Assembly (NCBI GenBank): GCA_964553375.1
Contig: CAZKKN010000006.1
Span: 1-57,762, forward strand
From: UBA9715 sp964553375
GTDB lineage: Bacteria > Actinomycetota > Coriobacteriia > Coriobacteriales > Eggerthellaceae
DNA length: 57,762 bases
Direction: 5' to 3'
In this document: one piece after another, positions 1 through 9,589 of the stretch
Position numbering within the stretch: position 1 is the first letter of the stretch
Layout of the letters: each line of letters opens with the position of its first letter
Translations under genes and position numbers: made by a program
Notes under the pieces: generated by a model
What the model was told of the DNA's origin: nothing
What the model saw: only the letters and a program-made list of their open reading frames with translations
Database searches by the model: none

Positions 1-1
1 C

Positions 2-2257
2 ATCTCCACCGAACACCTCCTACTCGGTATCGTCCGTGAAGGGGAGGGCACTGCCCTCGACGTGCTCGCCCGCCTTGGCAAAAGCGGCGACGACGTGCGC
101 ACGGCCCTGAACGACCTGGTGGGTCAAAGCCCGGTTTACGCCGGTCGCACCCCTGCCATGGGTTTCCAGCACGGTCCCAGCGATTCGGTGCTCAAGGAGT
201 TCGGCTCGGACCTCACCAAGAAGGCCCGGGACGGGAAGCTCGACCCGGTCATCGGCCGCGCCGGCGAGATAGAGCGCATCATGCAGATCCTCTCCCGCCG
301 CCAGAAGAACAACCCGTTGCTCACCGGCGAGCCCGGTGTGGGCAAGACGGCTGTGGTGGAGGGCCTCGCCCAGCTCATCGTGTCCAATCAGGTCCCCGAC
401 ATCCTGCGGGGCAAGCGCATCATAACCTTGGACATCTCCTCTTTGGTCGCCGGTTCGAAGTATCGCGGTGAATTCGAGGAGCGCATGAAGAAATGCATCC
501 AGGAGGTCATCGATGCGGGCGATATCATCCTGTTCATCGACGAGATCCATACCATCATCGGCGCTGGGTCAGCCGAAGGCTCCATCGATGCCGCAGCCAT
601 CCTGAAGCCGCCGCTTTCCCGCGGCGAGATCCAGGTTATCGGCGCCACCACCATGGATGAGTTCCGCAAGCACTTCGAGAAGGACTCCGCCCTCGAGCGC
701 CGCTTCCAGCCCATCAACGTGGGTGAGCCCAGCGAAGAGCAGGCCGTTCGCATCATGGAGGGTCTGCGGGACCGCTACGAGGACCATCACCACGTCCACT
801 TCACCGACGAGGCGCTCCAGGCGGCCGTGTCGCTTTCGAGCCGTTATATCCAGGACCGCTTCCTGCCGGACAAGGCAGTGGATGTCTTGGATGAGGCCGG
901 TGCCCGCATGCGCATCCGCAACATGACGGTGCCGCCGGAGATCCATGCCATCGACGATGAGCTGCGCCAGGTGCGCGCCGACAAGGAAGACGCCATCGCC
1001 AATCAGGATTTCGAGCGCGCCGCCACCCTGCGCGATCAGGAGGCCTCCCTGAAGGAGAAGCGCGAAGAGGCCCAAGCGCAATGGGAGAAGGAATCCGAGC
1101 GCACGGTGCAGGAGATCACCCTGAAGGATATCGCCGATGTGGTCTCCATGACCACCGGCGTGCCCGTCTCCAACCTCACCGAGGCCGAGGCCGAGAAGCT
1201 CTTGCGTATGGAATCAACCCTGCATGAGCGCATCATCGGCCAGGAGGAGGCGGTAACCGCTCTCTCTAAGGCCATCCGCCGCTCCCGTTCGGGGCTCAAA
1301 GACCCCAAGCGCCCAGCGGGCTCCTTCATCTTCCTGGGCCCCTCCGGCGTGGGCAAAACCGAGCTTTCGAAGGCTTTGGCCGAGTTCCTCTTCAACTCGG
1401 AGGAGGCGCTCATCAGCTTCGATATGTCCGAGTACATGGAAAAGCACACGGTCTCGCGCCTGGTGGGTTCGCCTCCGGGCTACGTGGGCTTCGATGAGGG
1501 TGGCCAGCTCACCAAGGCGGTGCGCCAGCGGCCCTATTCGGTGGTCCTCTTCGACGAGATCGAGAAGGCCCACCCCGATGTGTTCAACATCTTGTTGCAG
1601 ATCCTCGAAGAGGGGCGGCTCACCGACGCTCAAGGCCGCACGGTGGATTTCCGCAACACCGTGATAATCATGACCTCCAACGTGGGCGCACGCGACATCG
1701 CCCAAAGCCAGACCCTGGGCTTTTCCACGGAGCCGGACAAGGGGCTTTCCGACAAGGAGATCCAAAGCCGCGTGATGTCGGAGCTGAAGAAGATGTTCCG
1801 ACCGGAGTTCCTGAACCGCCTGGACGAGATAATCGTGTTCAAGAGCCTCACCGAGGAGCAGATGGGTCAGATCGTAGAGCTCATGGTAAGCGACCTGCGC
1901 GAGCGCATGATCGCCCAGGGCATGTCCATCAACCTCACCGATGGCGCCCGCAAGCTCATCGTGAAGGAGGGCACCGACGTCACCTTCGGCGCCCGTCCCT
2001 TGCGCCGCGCGATTCAACGCTTGCTGGAAGACCCGCTTTCCGAGGAGATCCTGGAAGGCAAATGGACGAGCGGTATGATCGTGGATGTGGACGAGAAGGA
2101 CGGGGCACTCGTCTTCTCGCTGGGTTCCGGCGAGATCCCCGAACCGCGCAAACGCGATACCATCGCCGCGGAGACGGAGCTCTTGCTGCGCGATTACAAT
2201 CTGGGGAATGCCTGTGTGCCTTCGGGTGGCATCGCCTCCGGGGGAGCCGCCAGCTAA
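2..2257 (+). CDS. clpC: ATP-dependent Clp protease ATPase subunit ClpC (5' truncated)
   Basis: AAA+ unfoldase that feeds substrates to ClpP in the cytoplasm. The frame is open from base 2, and the first residues read STEHLLLG, the second Clp-N repeat, so the true start is upstream of the window; about 751 residues are present. In order: end of Clp-N, D1 with Walker A GEPGVGKT (about residue 108) and Walker B FIDEIH, a UVR-type coiled middle region (DFERAATLRDQE) that marks ClpC rather than ClpB, and D2 with Walker A GPSGVGKT, FDEIEKAHPDVF and sensor TSNVGA. A C-terminal D2-small domain follows, with a short Ala/Gly/Ser-rich tail. A strong terminator follows 30 bases after the stop, so ispD is a separate transcription unit. 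Confidence 0.97.
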   Translation: MSTEHLLLGIVREGEGTALDVLARLGKSGDDVRTALNDLVGQSPVYAGRTPAMGFQHGPSDSVLKEFGSDLTKKARDGKLDPVIGRAGEIERIMQILSRRQKNNPLLTGEPGVGKTAVVEGLAQLIVSNQVPDILRGKRIITLDISSLVAGSKYRGEFEERMKKCIQEVIDAGDIILFIDEIHTIIGAGSAEGSIDAAAILKPPLSRGEIQVIGATTMDEFRKHFEKDSALERRFQPINVGEPSEEQAVRIMEGLRDRYEDHHHVHFTDEALQAAVSLSSRYIQDRFLPDKAVDVLDEAGARMRIRNMTVPPEIHAIDDELRQVRADKEDAIANQDFERAATLRDQEASLKEKREEAQAQWEKESERTVQEITLKDIADVVSMTTGVPVSNLTEAEAEKLLRMESTLHERIIGQEEAVTALSKAIRRSRSGLKDPKRPAGSFIFLGPSGVGKTELSKALAEFLFNSEEALISFDMSEYMEKHTVSRLVGSPPGYVGFDEGGQLTKAVRQRPYSVVLFDEIEKAHPDVFNILLQILEEGRLTDAQGRTVDFRNTVIIMTSNVGARDIAQSQTLGFSTEPDKGLSDKEIQSRVMSELKKMFRPEFLNRLDEIIVFKSLTEEQMGQIVELMVSDLRERMIAQGMSINLTDGARKLIVKEGTDVTFGARPLRRAIQRLLEDPLSEEILEGKWTSGMIVDVDEKDGALVFSLGSGEIPEPRKRDTIAAETELLLRDYNLGNACVPSGGIASGGAAS

Positions 2258-2286
2258 CGGCGCGCCGCCTATAGCCGAACAGGGAA

Positions 2287-2312
2287 GGGCCTGCGTTTCG
2301 CGGGCCCTTTTT
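2287..2312 (+). terminator. Rho-independent terminator of clpC
   Basis: GGGCCTGCG and CGCGGGCCC form a 9-bp stem (one G-T pair) with a 3-base loop, followed by five T. It lies between clpC and ispD. Confidence 0.85.
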
Positions 2313-2361
2313 GTCGTATCATTATCCCTGTACCCAATCTGCAAAGCGAAGGGATCATTCC

Positions 2362-3225
2362 ATGACAGCCACCCAGAGGCCCCAAAGCGAAGCGGCCGCC
2401 CTATCCGATGAGGGCGTAGCGTTGAAGCCCCCGACCTTCAGCGGGGAGAGCTTCGATTTCGAGGAGTTGGCCCGCTCTCTGGAGGGCCTTGAAGGCAAGC
2501 TGGACGAGAATCCTAAGACCGCTGCGGTCATCCTGGCTGGCGGTACCGGCGACCGTTTCGGCCGCGAGGGGGGAAAGCAGCTGGTGGAGATAGCGGGCAA
2601 GCCGGTTCTCACCTGGTCCGCGGAAACCTTCGATGCTGTAGGCGATGTGGGTCTCATCGTCATCGTGTGCCCCGAGGAGCGCCATGACGAATACCTCAAG
2701 CGCGCTGTGGACCCCTTCCCCTTCGTGACCCCCATCGCCGTGGCGCCCGCCGGCGCCATCCGCCAGGAATCGGCCTTCTCCGGCTTGGAGTGCGTACCCG
2801 ATGACTTCGAGTATGTGGTGATGCACGATGGTGCCCGGCCCCTCATCACCCCGGAGCTCGTGGAGCATACCATCGCCATGGTGAAGGGTAACCTGGATTG
2901 CGACGGGGCCATCGTGGCCCATCCGGCCATCGATACCCTTAAGGTCGTGGAAGACGGCGTGGTCATGGGAACCCCCGATCGCAATGTGTTCTGGAACGCC
3001 CAAACGCCCCAGGTCTTCCGTGCGGGTATCTTCCGCCGCGCCCATGCGGCGGCCCTCTCCGATGGCTTCGTGGGCACCGACGACTCCTCGCTCATCGAGC
3101 GCCTGGGAGGTCGCGTGTTGGTGGTGGAGGGTTCGCGTGACAACATGAAGCTCACGGTGCCTGAAGATTACGACTTGTTGCGGGCTGCGGTGCGCAAGCT
3201 CTACGGGAAGGACCCGGAGCGATGA
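2362..3225 (+). CDS. ispD: 2-C-methyl-D-erythritol 4-phosphate cytidylyltransferase
   Basis: Third step of the MEP isoprenoid pathway: CTP + MEP gives CDP-ME. The nucleotide-binding loop VILAGGTGDRFG sits near residue 56, followed by GKQLVEIAGKPVL, HDGARPL and TDDSSLIERLG, then the family's closing block NMKLTVPEDY. The start at 2362 is chosen because an upstream in-frame start at 2311 would lie in the clpC terminator, and AAGCGAAGGG precedes 2362. At 287 residues it is about 50 longer than usual; the extra is an N-terminal, acidic, low-conservation extension of unknown role. It overlaps ispF by 4 bases (ATGA), so the two are translationally coupled. Confidence 0.93.
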   Translation: MTATQRPQSEAAALSDEGVALKPPTFSGESFDFEELARSLEGLEGKLDENPKTAAVILAGGTGDRFGREGGKQLVEIAGKPVLTWSAETFDAVGDVGLIVIVCPEERHDEYLKRAVDPFPFVTPIAVAPAGAIRQESAFSGLECVPDDFEYVVMHDGARPLITPELVEHTIAMVKGNLDCDGAIVAHPAIDTLKVVEDGVVMGTPDRNVFWNAQTPQVFRAGIFRRAHAAALSDGFVGTDDSSLIERLGGRVLVVEGSRDNMKLTVPEDYDLLRAAVRKLYGKDPER

Positions 3226-3728
3226 GCGAAAGCGCCTTCGAGCCGCATCGGCTCCGCATCGGCCAGGGTATGGACGTGCATGCCCTCAAGGAAGGCCGTC
3301 GGCTGATCATCGGCGGCGTGGACATCCCCCATAGCCGGGGCCTTGATGGCCACTCCGATGCCGATGTGCTCGCCCATGCCATAGCCGATGCCCTTCTGGG
3401 TGCAGCCCGAGCGGGGGATATCGGTAAGCTCTTCCCCCCGGATGACCCGGCTTATGAAGGTGCCGATTCCCTCAAGCTCCTGTCCGCCGTGGCGCAGGAG
3501 GTGCGCCGAAGCGGCTTCGCGATCCTGGATGTGGATAGCGTCATCGCCGCTCAGGCGCCGAAGCTCTCCCCCTATAGGGAAGAGATGCGCAGGCGTTTGG
3601 CTCAGGCCATGGATATTCCCGTCCAGAACGTGGGCGTTAAGGCCACAACCACCGAATGGCTCGGTTTCGAGGGTAGGGAAGAGGGCATATCGGCCACTGC
3701 TACCTGCCTGCTCTATAGAGAAGGATGA
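3222..3728 (+). CDS. ispF: 2-C-methyl-D-erythritol 2,4-cyclodiphosphate synthase
   Basis: Fifth MEP-pathway step, cyclising CDP-ME 2-phosphate to MEcPP with release of CMP; the family forms trimers with a metal at the active site. Metal ligands are seen in GMDVHAL (Asp and His) and DGHSDADVLAHA. The C-terminal substrate motif NVGVKATTTEWLGFEGREEG is intact. The length of 168 residues is normal. The start codon overlaps the ispD stop, and cysS begins 4 bases after the stop. This places two isoprenoid genes and a tRNA synthetase in one transcript. Confidence 0.96.
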   Translation: MSESAFEPHRLRIGQGMDVHALKEGRRLIIGGVDIPHSRGLDGHSDADVLAHAIADALLGAARAGDIGKLFPPDDPAYEGADSLKLLSAVAQEVRRSGFAILDVDSVIAAQAPKLSPYREEMRRRLAQAMDIPVQNVGVKATTTEWLGFEGREEGISATATCLLYREG

Positions 3729-3731
3729 CCC

Positions 3732-5228
3732 ATGAAGATCTACGATACCCAGCAGCATAGAAAAGTGGATTTCATTCCCCTCGTACCCGGGGAAGTGAAG
3801 ATGTATGTCTGCGGGCCCACGGTGTACAACTACATCCATATAGGCAATGCGCGCACGTTCATCAGCTTCGATATGATCCGCCGCTACCTCCAGTGGCGCG
3901 GCTTCGATGTGACCTTCGTGCAGAACGTGACTGACGTGGATGACAAGATCATCACCAAGGCCCTTGAGGAAGGGCGCAGCGCCGATGAGGTGGCAAGCGA
4001 GTTCACTCAGGCCTTCATCGAGGACATGCATGCCATGGGGGTGGAAGATCCCACCGTGCGGCCGAAAGCCACCGAGGAGATAGGCACCATGGTGGAGCTC
4101 ATCGAGCAGCTCGTGGACAGCGGCCATGCCTATGCCACCGAAGACGGCGACGTATACTTCAGCGTGCGTTCCTTCCCATCTTATGGCCGCTTGAGCGGAC
4201 GAAACATTGATGAGATGGAGGCGGGGCACCGGGACCTGCGCTCTGAGGGGCTGGAGGATCGCAAATCCGATCCTTTGGATTTCGCCCTGTGGAAGGCGGC
4301 CAAGCCCGGGGAGCCGGCATGGGAATCCCCTTGGGGGGCGGGCCGTCCCGGCTGGCATATCGAGTGCTCCTGCATGTCCGAGAAATACCTGGGGCTTCCC
4401 TTCGACATCCACGGCGGCGGTGCCGACCTGTGCTTCCCCCATCACGAGAACGAGCGGGCTCAGTCCCAGGCCGCCAGCGGCAAGGAGTTCGCGCGCTACT
4501 GGATGCATGGCGGCATGCTGCAGGTGAACTCCGAGAAGATGTCGAAATCCCTCGGCAATTTCCTGCTGTTGCGCGAGATCCTCAAAACGGTTGACCCCGC
4601 TGTGCTGCGCTTCCTCATGCTGCAGACCCATTATCGCTCGCCTTTGGACTATTCCCCCGAGCGCTTGGATGAGGCTGCCACGGCTCTTGGGCGCATCAAG
4701 AATGCGGTCCGCGGCCTCCAGTGGGCAAGCGAGAACGCCACAGGCGACCAGCCGGTGCTCGATAGCGCCCAGGTGCAGAGGATGGTCGATGACCTGCGCA
4801 CGGCTTTCACCGCTGCCATGGACGACGACTTCAACAGCCCTAAGGCCTTAGGCGAGCTTTTCGATTTCGTGGCTGCAGCCAACTCGCTTGTGGCGGGCAA
4901 AGTGCTTGCCCCCCAAGACATCCCCTTAGCGCAGGCTCTACGCGATGCCATCGTGGATACCATGGCCGTCTTCGGTCTGGGGGATGGGGTTTTCGTCGAG
5001 GATGACCGCCCTTCCTTCCCAGCCGAAACCGTGGCATTGGCCGCTAAGCTCGCTGGCTATGAAGGCACCGACCCCGCAGACGCGGCCGATGCGCTCTTGG
5101 AGGTTCGGGCGACGGCTCGCAAGGACAAGGACTGGGCCACTGCCGATGCGGTGCGCGATGGCCTGGCAGAGCTTGGCATCACCATAAAAGATACGCCCCA
5201 AGGCGCACAGCTGGATTATGCTGGCTGA
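3732..5228 (+). CDS. cysS: Cysteine--tRNA ligase
   Basis: Class I aminoacyl-tRNA synthetase that charges tRNA-Cys. Seen: CGPTVYNYIHIGNART, which carries the HIGH-type signature (HIGN, about residue 36) and the first zinc Cys; the remaining zinc ligands in the HIECSCMS and HHENERAQ regions (about residues 208-240); and KMSKSLGN near residue 269. The C-terminal part is a helical anticodon-binding domain. At 498 residues the length is usual. It starts 4 bases after ispF, and its last 11 bases overlap the next gene, so it sits inside a tight operon. Confidence 0.97.
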   Translation: MKIYDTQQHRKVDFIPLVPGEVKMYVCGPTVYNYIHIGNARTFISFDMIRRYLQWRGFDVTFVQNVTDVDDKIITKALEEGRSADEVASEFTQAFIEDMHAMGVEDPTVRPKATEEIGTMVELIEQLVDSGHAYATEDGDVYFSVRSFPSYGRLSGRNIDEMEAGHRDLRSEGLEDRKSDPLDFALWKAAKPGEPAWESPWGAGRPGWHIECSCMSEKYLGLPFDIHGGGADLCFPHHENERAQSQAASGKEFARYWMHGGMLQVNSEKMSKSLGNFLLLREILKTVDPAVLRFLMLQTHYRSPLDYSPERLDEAATALGRIKNAVRGLQWASENATGDQPVLDSAQVQRMVDDLRTAFTAAMDDDFNSPKALGELFDFVAAANSLVAGKVLAPQDIPLAQALRDAIVDTMAVFGLGDGVFVEDDRPSFPAETVALAAKLAGYEGTDPADAADALLEVRATARKDKDWATADAVRDGLAELGITIKDTPQGAQLDYAG

Positions 5229-6537
5229 GAAACGGGAGGCGCCTGAGCTGCTGGCACCTGCAGGCGGGTGGAGCCAGCTTAAGGCTGCCGTGCGCTTCGG
5301 GGCCGATGCGGTCTATCTGGCATGCGACCGCTTCGGCATGCGCGCTCGAGCCGATAACTTCTCCCTTGAGTCCATGGCTTCGGTGGCCGATTACGCCCAT
5401 AGCAACGGGGTGGCCGTCCATGTGGCGCTGAACACCCTGATGGGTGATTCGGACCTCGCAGTGCTTCCCGCCTACCTTGAGGCTTTGGCCGAGGCTTCGG
5501 TCGATCAACTCATCATAGGGGATTTGGGCGCATTCGCTTTGGCACGCAAGCATGTGCCGGATCTGGATATCTGCGTGTCCACCCAGGCATCGGTCATGAA
5601 TGCCGCCGCTGCCATGCAGTGGTATGGTCTCGGGGCGCGGCGCATCGTTTGCGCCCGGGAGATGTCCGTCAGCGACATCGCTGCTATGACCTGCCATTTG
5701 CCTGACGACTTGCAGATCGAGGCTTTCGTCCACGGCTCCATGTGCGTTGCGTATTCCGGCCGCTGCCTGCTCAGCGCTGCCATGACCGGCCGGTCGGGCA
5801 ACAAAGGCGTCTGTGCGCAGTCCTGCCGCTGGTCCTATGCCCTCATGGAGGAGCTGCGCCCGGGGGAGTATTTCCCCATCGAGGAGGACAGCCGGGGCGC
5901 TTTCATCCTGAATGCCCAAGACCTGTCCATGATCGCGCATCTTGATGAGCTGCGTGCCGCCGGCGTGGATAGCTTTAAGATCGAAGGGCGCAACAAGCAG
6001 GCATTCTATGTGGCCACTGTGGTGGGAGCCTATCGCAGCGTGCTCGATGGCGGGGATGTGGCCACGGCTCAAGCGGAGCTTGACACCATATCCCATCGTC
6101 CCTACGGCACGGGCTTCTACTTCGGTGAGGCGAACCAAACCGTTGAGCAAGACGGCTATATCCGGCCTTTCGTCCACGTGGCAACTGTGGAGGATTGCCA
6201 GGAAACCGCCGATGGCTCCTATCTCATCACCGTTCTTTGCCACAACCGCTTCTGTCCCGGCGATGAGCTGGGAGTGGTGAGCCCGTACTGCGCGCCGTCC
6301 ACGGTGAAGGTGGGGCCGCTCCAGTGGCACAGCCCGGCCGATGGAGGCAAGCCGTTCGTGGAGCGGGGTGGGCTTTCCCTTGAAGAGGCCAGGTGCCTCT
6401 CCATGCTTGTGCCGGCAGAGGTGGCAAATCGCTCCAAGGAGCACTATGTTTTCGTTGCTGACCGGCCGCTTAGAGCTGGGGATTATCTGCGTCGGGCAGA
6501 TGTGGAAGACGCCGCTTATGGCGAAGCGTCCCAGTAA
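5218..6537 (+). CDS. U32 family peptidase
   Basis: Member of the U32 family (YegQ/RlhA/TrhP type). Several members are now known to act in RNA hydroxylation rather than proteolysis, so the peptidase name is by family only. Seen: LLAPAGGWSQLKAAVRFGADAVYLA at the start, given here as its opening LLAPAGGWSQLK; the family hallmark VHGSMCVAYSGRCLLS near residue 172 with conserved Cys; and GVCAQSCRWSY, which continues a Cys cluster that in U32 proteins can hold an iron-sulfur cluster. The C-terminal third matches the beta-barrel half of long U32 proteins. It overlaps cysS by 11 bases and is co-transcribed with it. Confidence 0.9.
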   Translation: MLAEKREAPELLAPAGGWSQLKAAVRFGADAVYLACDRFGMRARADNFSLESMASVADYAHSNGVAVHVALNTLMGDSDLAVLPAYLEALAEASVDQLIIGDLGAFALARKHVPDLDICVSTQASVMNAAAAMQWYGLGARRIVCAREMSVSDIAAMTCHLPDDLQIEAFVHGSMCVAYSGRCLLSAAMTGRSGNKGVCAQSCRWSYALMEELRPGEYFPIEEDSRGAFILNAQDLSMIAHLDELRAAGVDSFKIEGRNKQAFYVATVVGAYRSVLDGGDVATAQAELDTISHRPYGTGFYFGEANQTVEQDGYIRPFVHVATVEDCQETADGSYLITVLCHNRFCPGDELGVVSPYCAPSTVKVGPLQWHSPADGGKPFVERGGLSLEEARCLSMLVPAEVANRSKEHYVFVADRPLRAGDYLRRADVEDAAYGEASQ

Positions 6538-6570
6538 GGGCCGAAGATCGATTGAAGTGGGGTAAGACCT

Positions 6571-7497
6571 ATGACTCTTGGAACCCAACAGAGCGGGATA
6601 TCGCGTTCCCAACAGGTGGAGCGGGTGCTTTGGTTCATATTCGTGCTCAACCTGGCAGTTGCTGCGGCGAAGTTCTTCTACGGTTTGGCTTCGGGCTCTG
6701 CAGCCATGCAGGCCGACGGCATCCATTCGGTCTTCGATTCCCTTGGAAACGTCATCGGCCTTGTGGGCGTTGCCTTGGCTGCGCGTCCGGCGGATTCCTC
6801 CCACCCGTATGGCCATTCCAAATTCGAGACCTATGGGTCGCTTGCCATAGGTGTCTTGTTGGTTTTTGCGGCGATCGAGGTGGGTGGAAGCGCGGTTGAG
6901 CGGCTCATAAGCGGACACTATACCGCCCAGGTCTCCTTCGGCTCCTTTGCGGTCATGGTGATAACCTTGGCTATCAACTTGGCTGTGACCCTGTTCGAGC
7001 GCCATCGGGGCAAGCAGTTGAGCAGCCAGATCCTCCTGGCCGATGCCGCACACACCCTCTCCGACGTTTTCGTTTCCGTTGGAGTGCTCGTATCCTTGGG
7101 GTTCGTGGCCGCTGGTTACCCGGTGGCCGATCCCGTGATGGCCCTCATCGTCACGGTGTTCATCGTGCTCTCGGCGGTGGGGGTGTTCCGCCGGGCCCTG
7201 CGCACCCTGTCCGATCACGTGTGCATCCCGCCTCAGGACATCGCGTCTTTGGCCCAGCAGGTTCCCGGCATCCGGGAGGTGCATTGCGTGCGCACCCGGG
7301 GCAGCGAAGCGGAGGTCTATGGCGACCTCCACGCCTTGGTGGACCCTTCCATGACGGTGCTCGATGCCCATCGGGCTGGTGACAAGCTGGAAGAACTCAT
7401 CAAAACCGAGTATCCTATGGTGAAGGAGATGTTGGTGCATATCGAGCCCTACGGCTATGACGAAAGCGCCGACGAGGCACGAGTCGATTGCGAGTGA
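6571..7497 (+). CDS. Cation diffusion facilitator family transporter
   Basis: CDF-type metal/proton antiporter in the membrane, exporting Zn, Fe, Mn or a similar divalent cation; the metal cannot be chosen from sequence. It has about five to six transmembrane helices and the paired metal sites of the family: MQADGIHSVFDS in helix 2 (Asp and His) and LADAAHTLSDVF near residue 157 in helix 5. The cytoplasmic C-terminal domain contains REVHCVRTRGS and a terminal MLVHIEPYG with a His. The length of 308 is typical. The ATG follows a GTAAGACCT stretch; the 3' end overlaps the frame of the next gene. Confidence 0.94.
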   Translation: MTLGTQQSGISRSQQVERVLWFIFVLNLAVAAAKFFYGLASGSAAMQADGIHSVFDSLGNVIGLVGVALAARPADSSHPYGHSKFETYGSLAIGVLLVFAAIEVGGSAVERLISGHYTAQVSFGSFAVMVITLAINLAVTLFERHRGKQLSSQILLADAAHTLSDVFVSVGVLVSLGFVAAGYPVADPVMALIVTVFIVLSAVGVFRRALRTLSDHVCIPPQDIASLAQQVPGIREVHCVRTRGSEAEVYGDLHALVDPSMTVLDAHRAGDKLEELIKTEYPMVKEMLVHIEPYGYDESADEARVDCE

Positions 7498-7502
7498 CGC
7501 TG

Positions 7503-9056
7503 ATGGAGCGAAAGGTTCCGCCACAAGGGGATCGCCGCCGGGCCAGAGGTTCCGCCTCTGTGCACCCCGCATCTCCTCAGCGCCCTTCCCGCACTTCCCG
7601 TGCAGCTCATCCCGCCCAAGCTACGCCACCCCAAGTCACGCCACCGCATCGTACCGCCCGGTCTGCGCACCCGGGTCCTTCCCGTCCCGATGCGCCACGA
7701 CCCCGGTCTTCGTCTTCGCGTCCTAGTCGCAGCGGCTTCTCACCCGAGCAGAAATCGTTCATCATGACTATGCGCTCTGTGGCCTCGGCGGCGTTTTTCG
7801 GCATCCTCATCCTGGGATGCCTCATAGGCCTGCTTTTCTTCTTCCGCCCCACGGCCTCGGCGGTGGAGAAGCGTGACCTCACGGATTTTCCCCCGTTCAC
7901 AGTGGAGTCATTCCTCGATGGTTCGTATTTCAGCGCTGTGTCGCTTTGGTATTCCGATACCTATCCGCTGCGTGAGCCTTTGGTCTCGGCGGACCAGGGG
8001 TTGAAACAGCTCTATGGCATCCAGCCGAAGACCCAGATGATCGGCGGCAACACCCAAAGCCAGGAGATTCCTCAGGTGCCTGAGGCTCCCGTGATAACGC
8101 AGGAGACGAAGCCCCGTCAGCCGGTGGAGCCCCCCGATGAGGGAGCGGTGCAGGCCGAGGTGCAAGACAAGATCATGAGCGGGCTTTACGTCGATAATGG
8201 CGCTGCCTACAGCATGTATTACTTCGATCAGGAAAGCGTCGATACCTATGTTGACGCCATCAATACCGCCGCTGAGAAGCTCAAAGGAACGTCTAAGGTG
8301 TTCTCGGTGCTCATTCCCACCAATGCCGCGGCCATTCTGCCTCAGGAGACTGTGAAGGCTCTCGGTGGGGCCGACCAAGCCCAAGCCCTTGCTTATTTCT
8401 ATGGCAGTTGCAGCGACGATGTGATCACGGTGGAGACGCTGGATACGCTGCGGGAGCATAACGACGAGTACATCTATTTCCGCACCGACCACCACTGGAC
8501 CGCTTTGGGCGCCTATTACATCTACGAGAACCTCTGCGCCGCCATGGGTATCGAGCCCAAGCCTCTGGACAGCCGCGAGATGGTCGAGTTCGGGCCGTTT
8601 CTGGGGTCGTTCTACAGCGAGTTGAATAACGCCGCCATGGCAGCGAACCCCGATACGGTCTATGCCTGGATACCGGCGGGCACCAATGAGACCTCCTATA
8701 CTGATCACGATGGCGTTCAAATGGAGGGCAATGTGATCACGGACGTGTCGGATTGGAACGAGAATTCGCTTTACATGTGCTTCATCTCCGGTGACCAACC
8801 CTATATGGAGATCAAGAATCCCTCCATCGATGATGGCTCATCCTGCCTCCTGGTTAAGGATTCCTACGGCTGTTGCTTCGCGCCGTTCCTCGTGGATAAC
8901 TTCGAGACCCTCTATATCATGGATTATCGCTATTCCGACAAGAACATCGTGGAGTTCGCGCGCGAGAATTCCGTAGACGACGTGGTGTTTCTCAACAACA
9001 TCTCCATTGCCGGCACCTACGGCGTGGCCACCACCATGCAAAGCCTCGTCTCCTAG
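7503..9056 (+). CDS. DHHW family surface protein (SGNH-like, AlgX/DltD-related)
   Basis: Membrane-anchored extracellular protein. Residues 1-85 are cytoplasmic, rich in Arg, Pro and Ser. One transmembrane helix lies at about 93-115. A Pro/Glu-rich spacer follows, then a SGNH-hydrolase-like domain with the motif DHHWTALGAYYIYE near residue 329 and a later SYGCCFAP-type block ending in MDYRY. Such proteins commonly serve in O-acylation of surface polymers, but no MBOAT partner is seen nearby, so the role here is open. Possible starts are TTG 7488, GTG 7494 and ATG 7503; none has a strong ribosome site and the ATG is chosen. Translation is probably coupled to the preceding efflux gene. Confidence 0.8.
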   Translation: MERKVPPQGDRRRARGSASVHPASPQRPSRTSRAAHPAQATPPQVTPPHRTARSAHPGPSRPDAPRPRSSSSRPSRSGFSPEQKSFIMTMRSVASAAFFGILILGCLIGLLFFFRPTASAVEKRDLTDFPPFTVESFLDGSYFSAVSLWYSDTYPLREPLVSADQGLKQLYGIQPKTQMIGGNTQSQEIPQVPEAPVITQETKPRQPVEPPDEGAVQAEVQDKIMSGLYVDNGAAYSMYYFDQESVDTYVDAINTAAEKLKGTSKVFSVLIPTNAAAILPQETVKALGGADQAQALAYFYGSCSDDVITVETLDTLREHNDEYIYFRTDHHWTALGAYYIYENLCAAMGIEPKPLDSREMVEFGPFLGSFYSELNNAAMAANPDTVYAWIPAGTNETSYTDHDGVQMEGNVITDVSDWNENSLYMCFISGDQPYMEIKNPSIDDGSSCLLVKDSYGCCFAPFLVDNFETLYIMDYRYSDKNIVEFARENSVDDVVFLNNISIAGTYGVATTMQSLVS

Positions 9057-9191
9057 CGATGCGGGGGAGCCCTTCTCGCTCTCATTATATTCTTGTTGGA
9101 AAACCATATTTCCCGGCCATTTGTAACCGAGAACGCAGCTGATTCTTGTTATCATTGGAGTACGGTAAATCTAACCTTTAAGGAGGATGCC

Positions 9192-9491
9192 ATGGGAACG
9201 AAAGCTGAGGAGAAACTGGAAATAACACTAGATGAGCTTAAGACGTATCTGCACACGAACCACTCCGTCTACATGGATCATGCCGAAGGAAACTACTATC
9301 TTACCGATGTGAACGACCGTTATTGGCGCGTGCAGGATACGAATAAGCTCAACGAGAAAAGCCACTTCGTAGATTGCTCCGAGCTCGTCCCAACCCTGAG
9401 TGAATTCCTAGAATTACCGTTCCACGATCATGGCCGCTCTATTACCGACCTCTTCGATGAAGCCGACTTCTACGCTTCCGTGAAAGCCTAA
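9192..9491 (+). CDS. Conserved-looking small acidic protein, function unknown
   Basis: I do not recognise this 99-residue protein. It is soluble, acidic and without a signal peptide or membrane helix. Segments such as YYLTDVNDRYWRVQDT and HFVDCSELVPTLSEFLEL suggest a compact alpha/beta fold. The start at 9192 is fixed by an excellent AGGAGG at 9181-9186; an upstream in-frame ATG at 9093 lacks a ribosome site. It is a single-gene unit closed by a 12-bp-stem terminator at 9519, followed by tRNA-Ala. Confidence 0.82.
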   Translation: MGTKAEEKLEITLDELKTYLHTNHSVYMDHAEGNYYLTDVNDRYWRVQDTNKLNEKSHFVDCSELVPTLSEFLELPFHDHGRSITDLFDEADFYASVKA

Positions 9492-9518
9492 GCGAGATCC
9501 TTCATCCTACAACTGAGC

Positions 9519-9549
9519 GAAACGGCCCGGGTCACTCCGGGCCGTTTCT
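9519..9549 (+). terminator. Terminator after the 99-residue protein gene
   Basis: GAAACGGCCCGG and CCGGGCCGTTTC form a perfect 12-bp stem with a 6-base loop; the T tail is short. Confidence 0.8.
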
Positions 9550-9589
9550 CGATATTCGCCGTTTCTTTGTCGTCCCGATGGATTTTCCC

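Noticed and set aside
2311..2361. Upstream start for IspD
   Set aside because: It would begin within the clpC terminator and has no ribosome site.
3201..4631. Minus-strand frame of 476 residues
   Set aside because: Antisense to ispF and cysS, with no recognisable domain.
5179..7572. Minus-strand frame of 797 residues
   Set aside because: Antisense to the U32 and CDF genes; a shadow of high-GC third positions.
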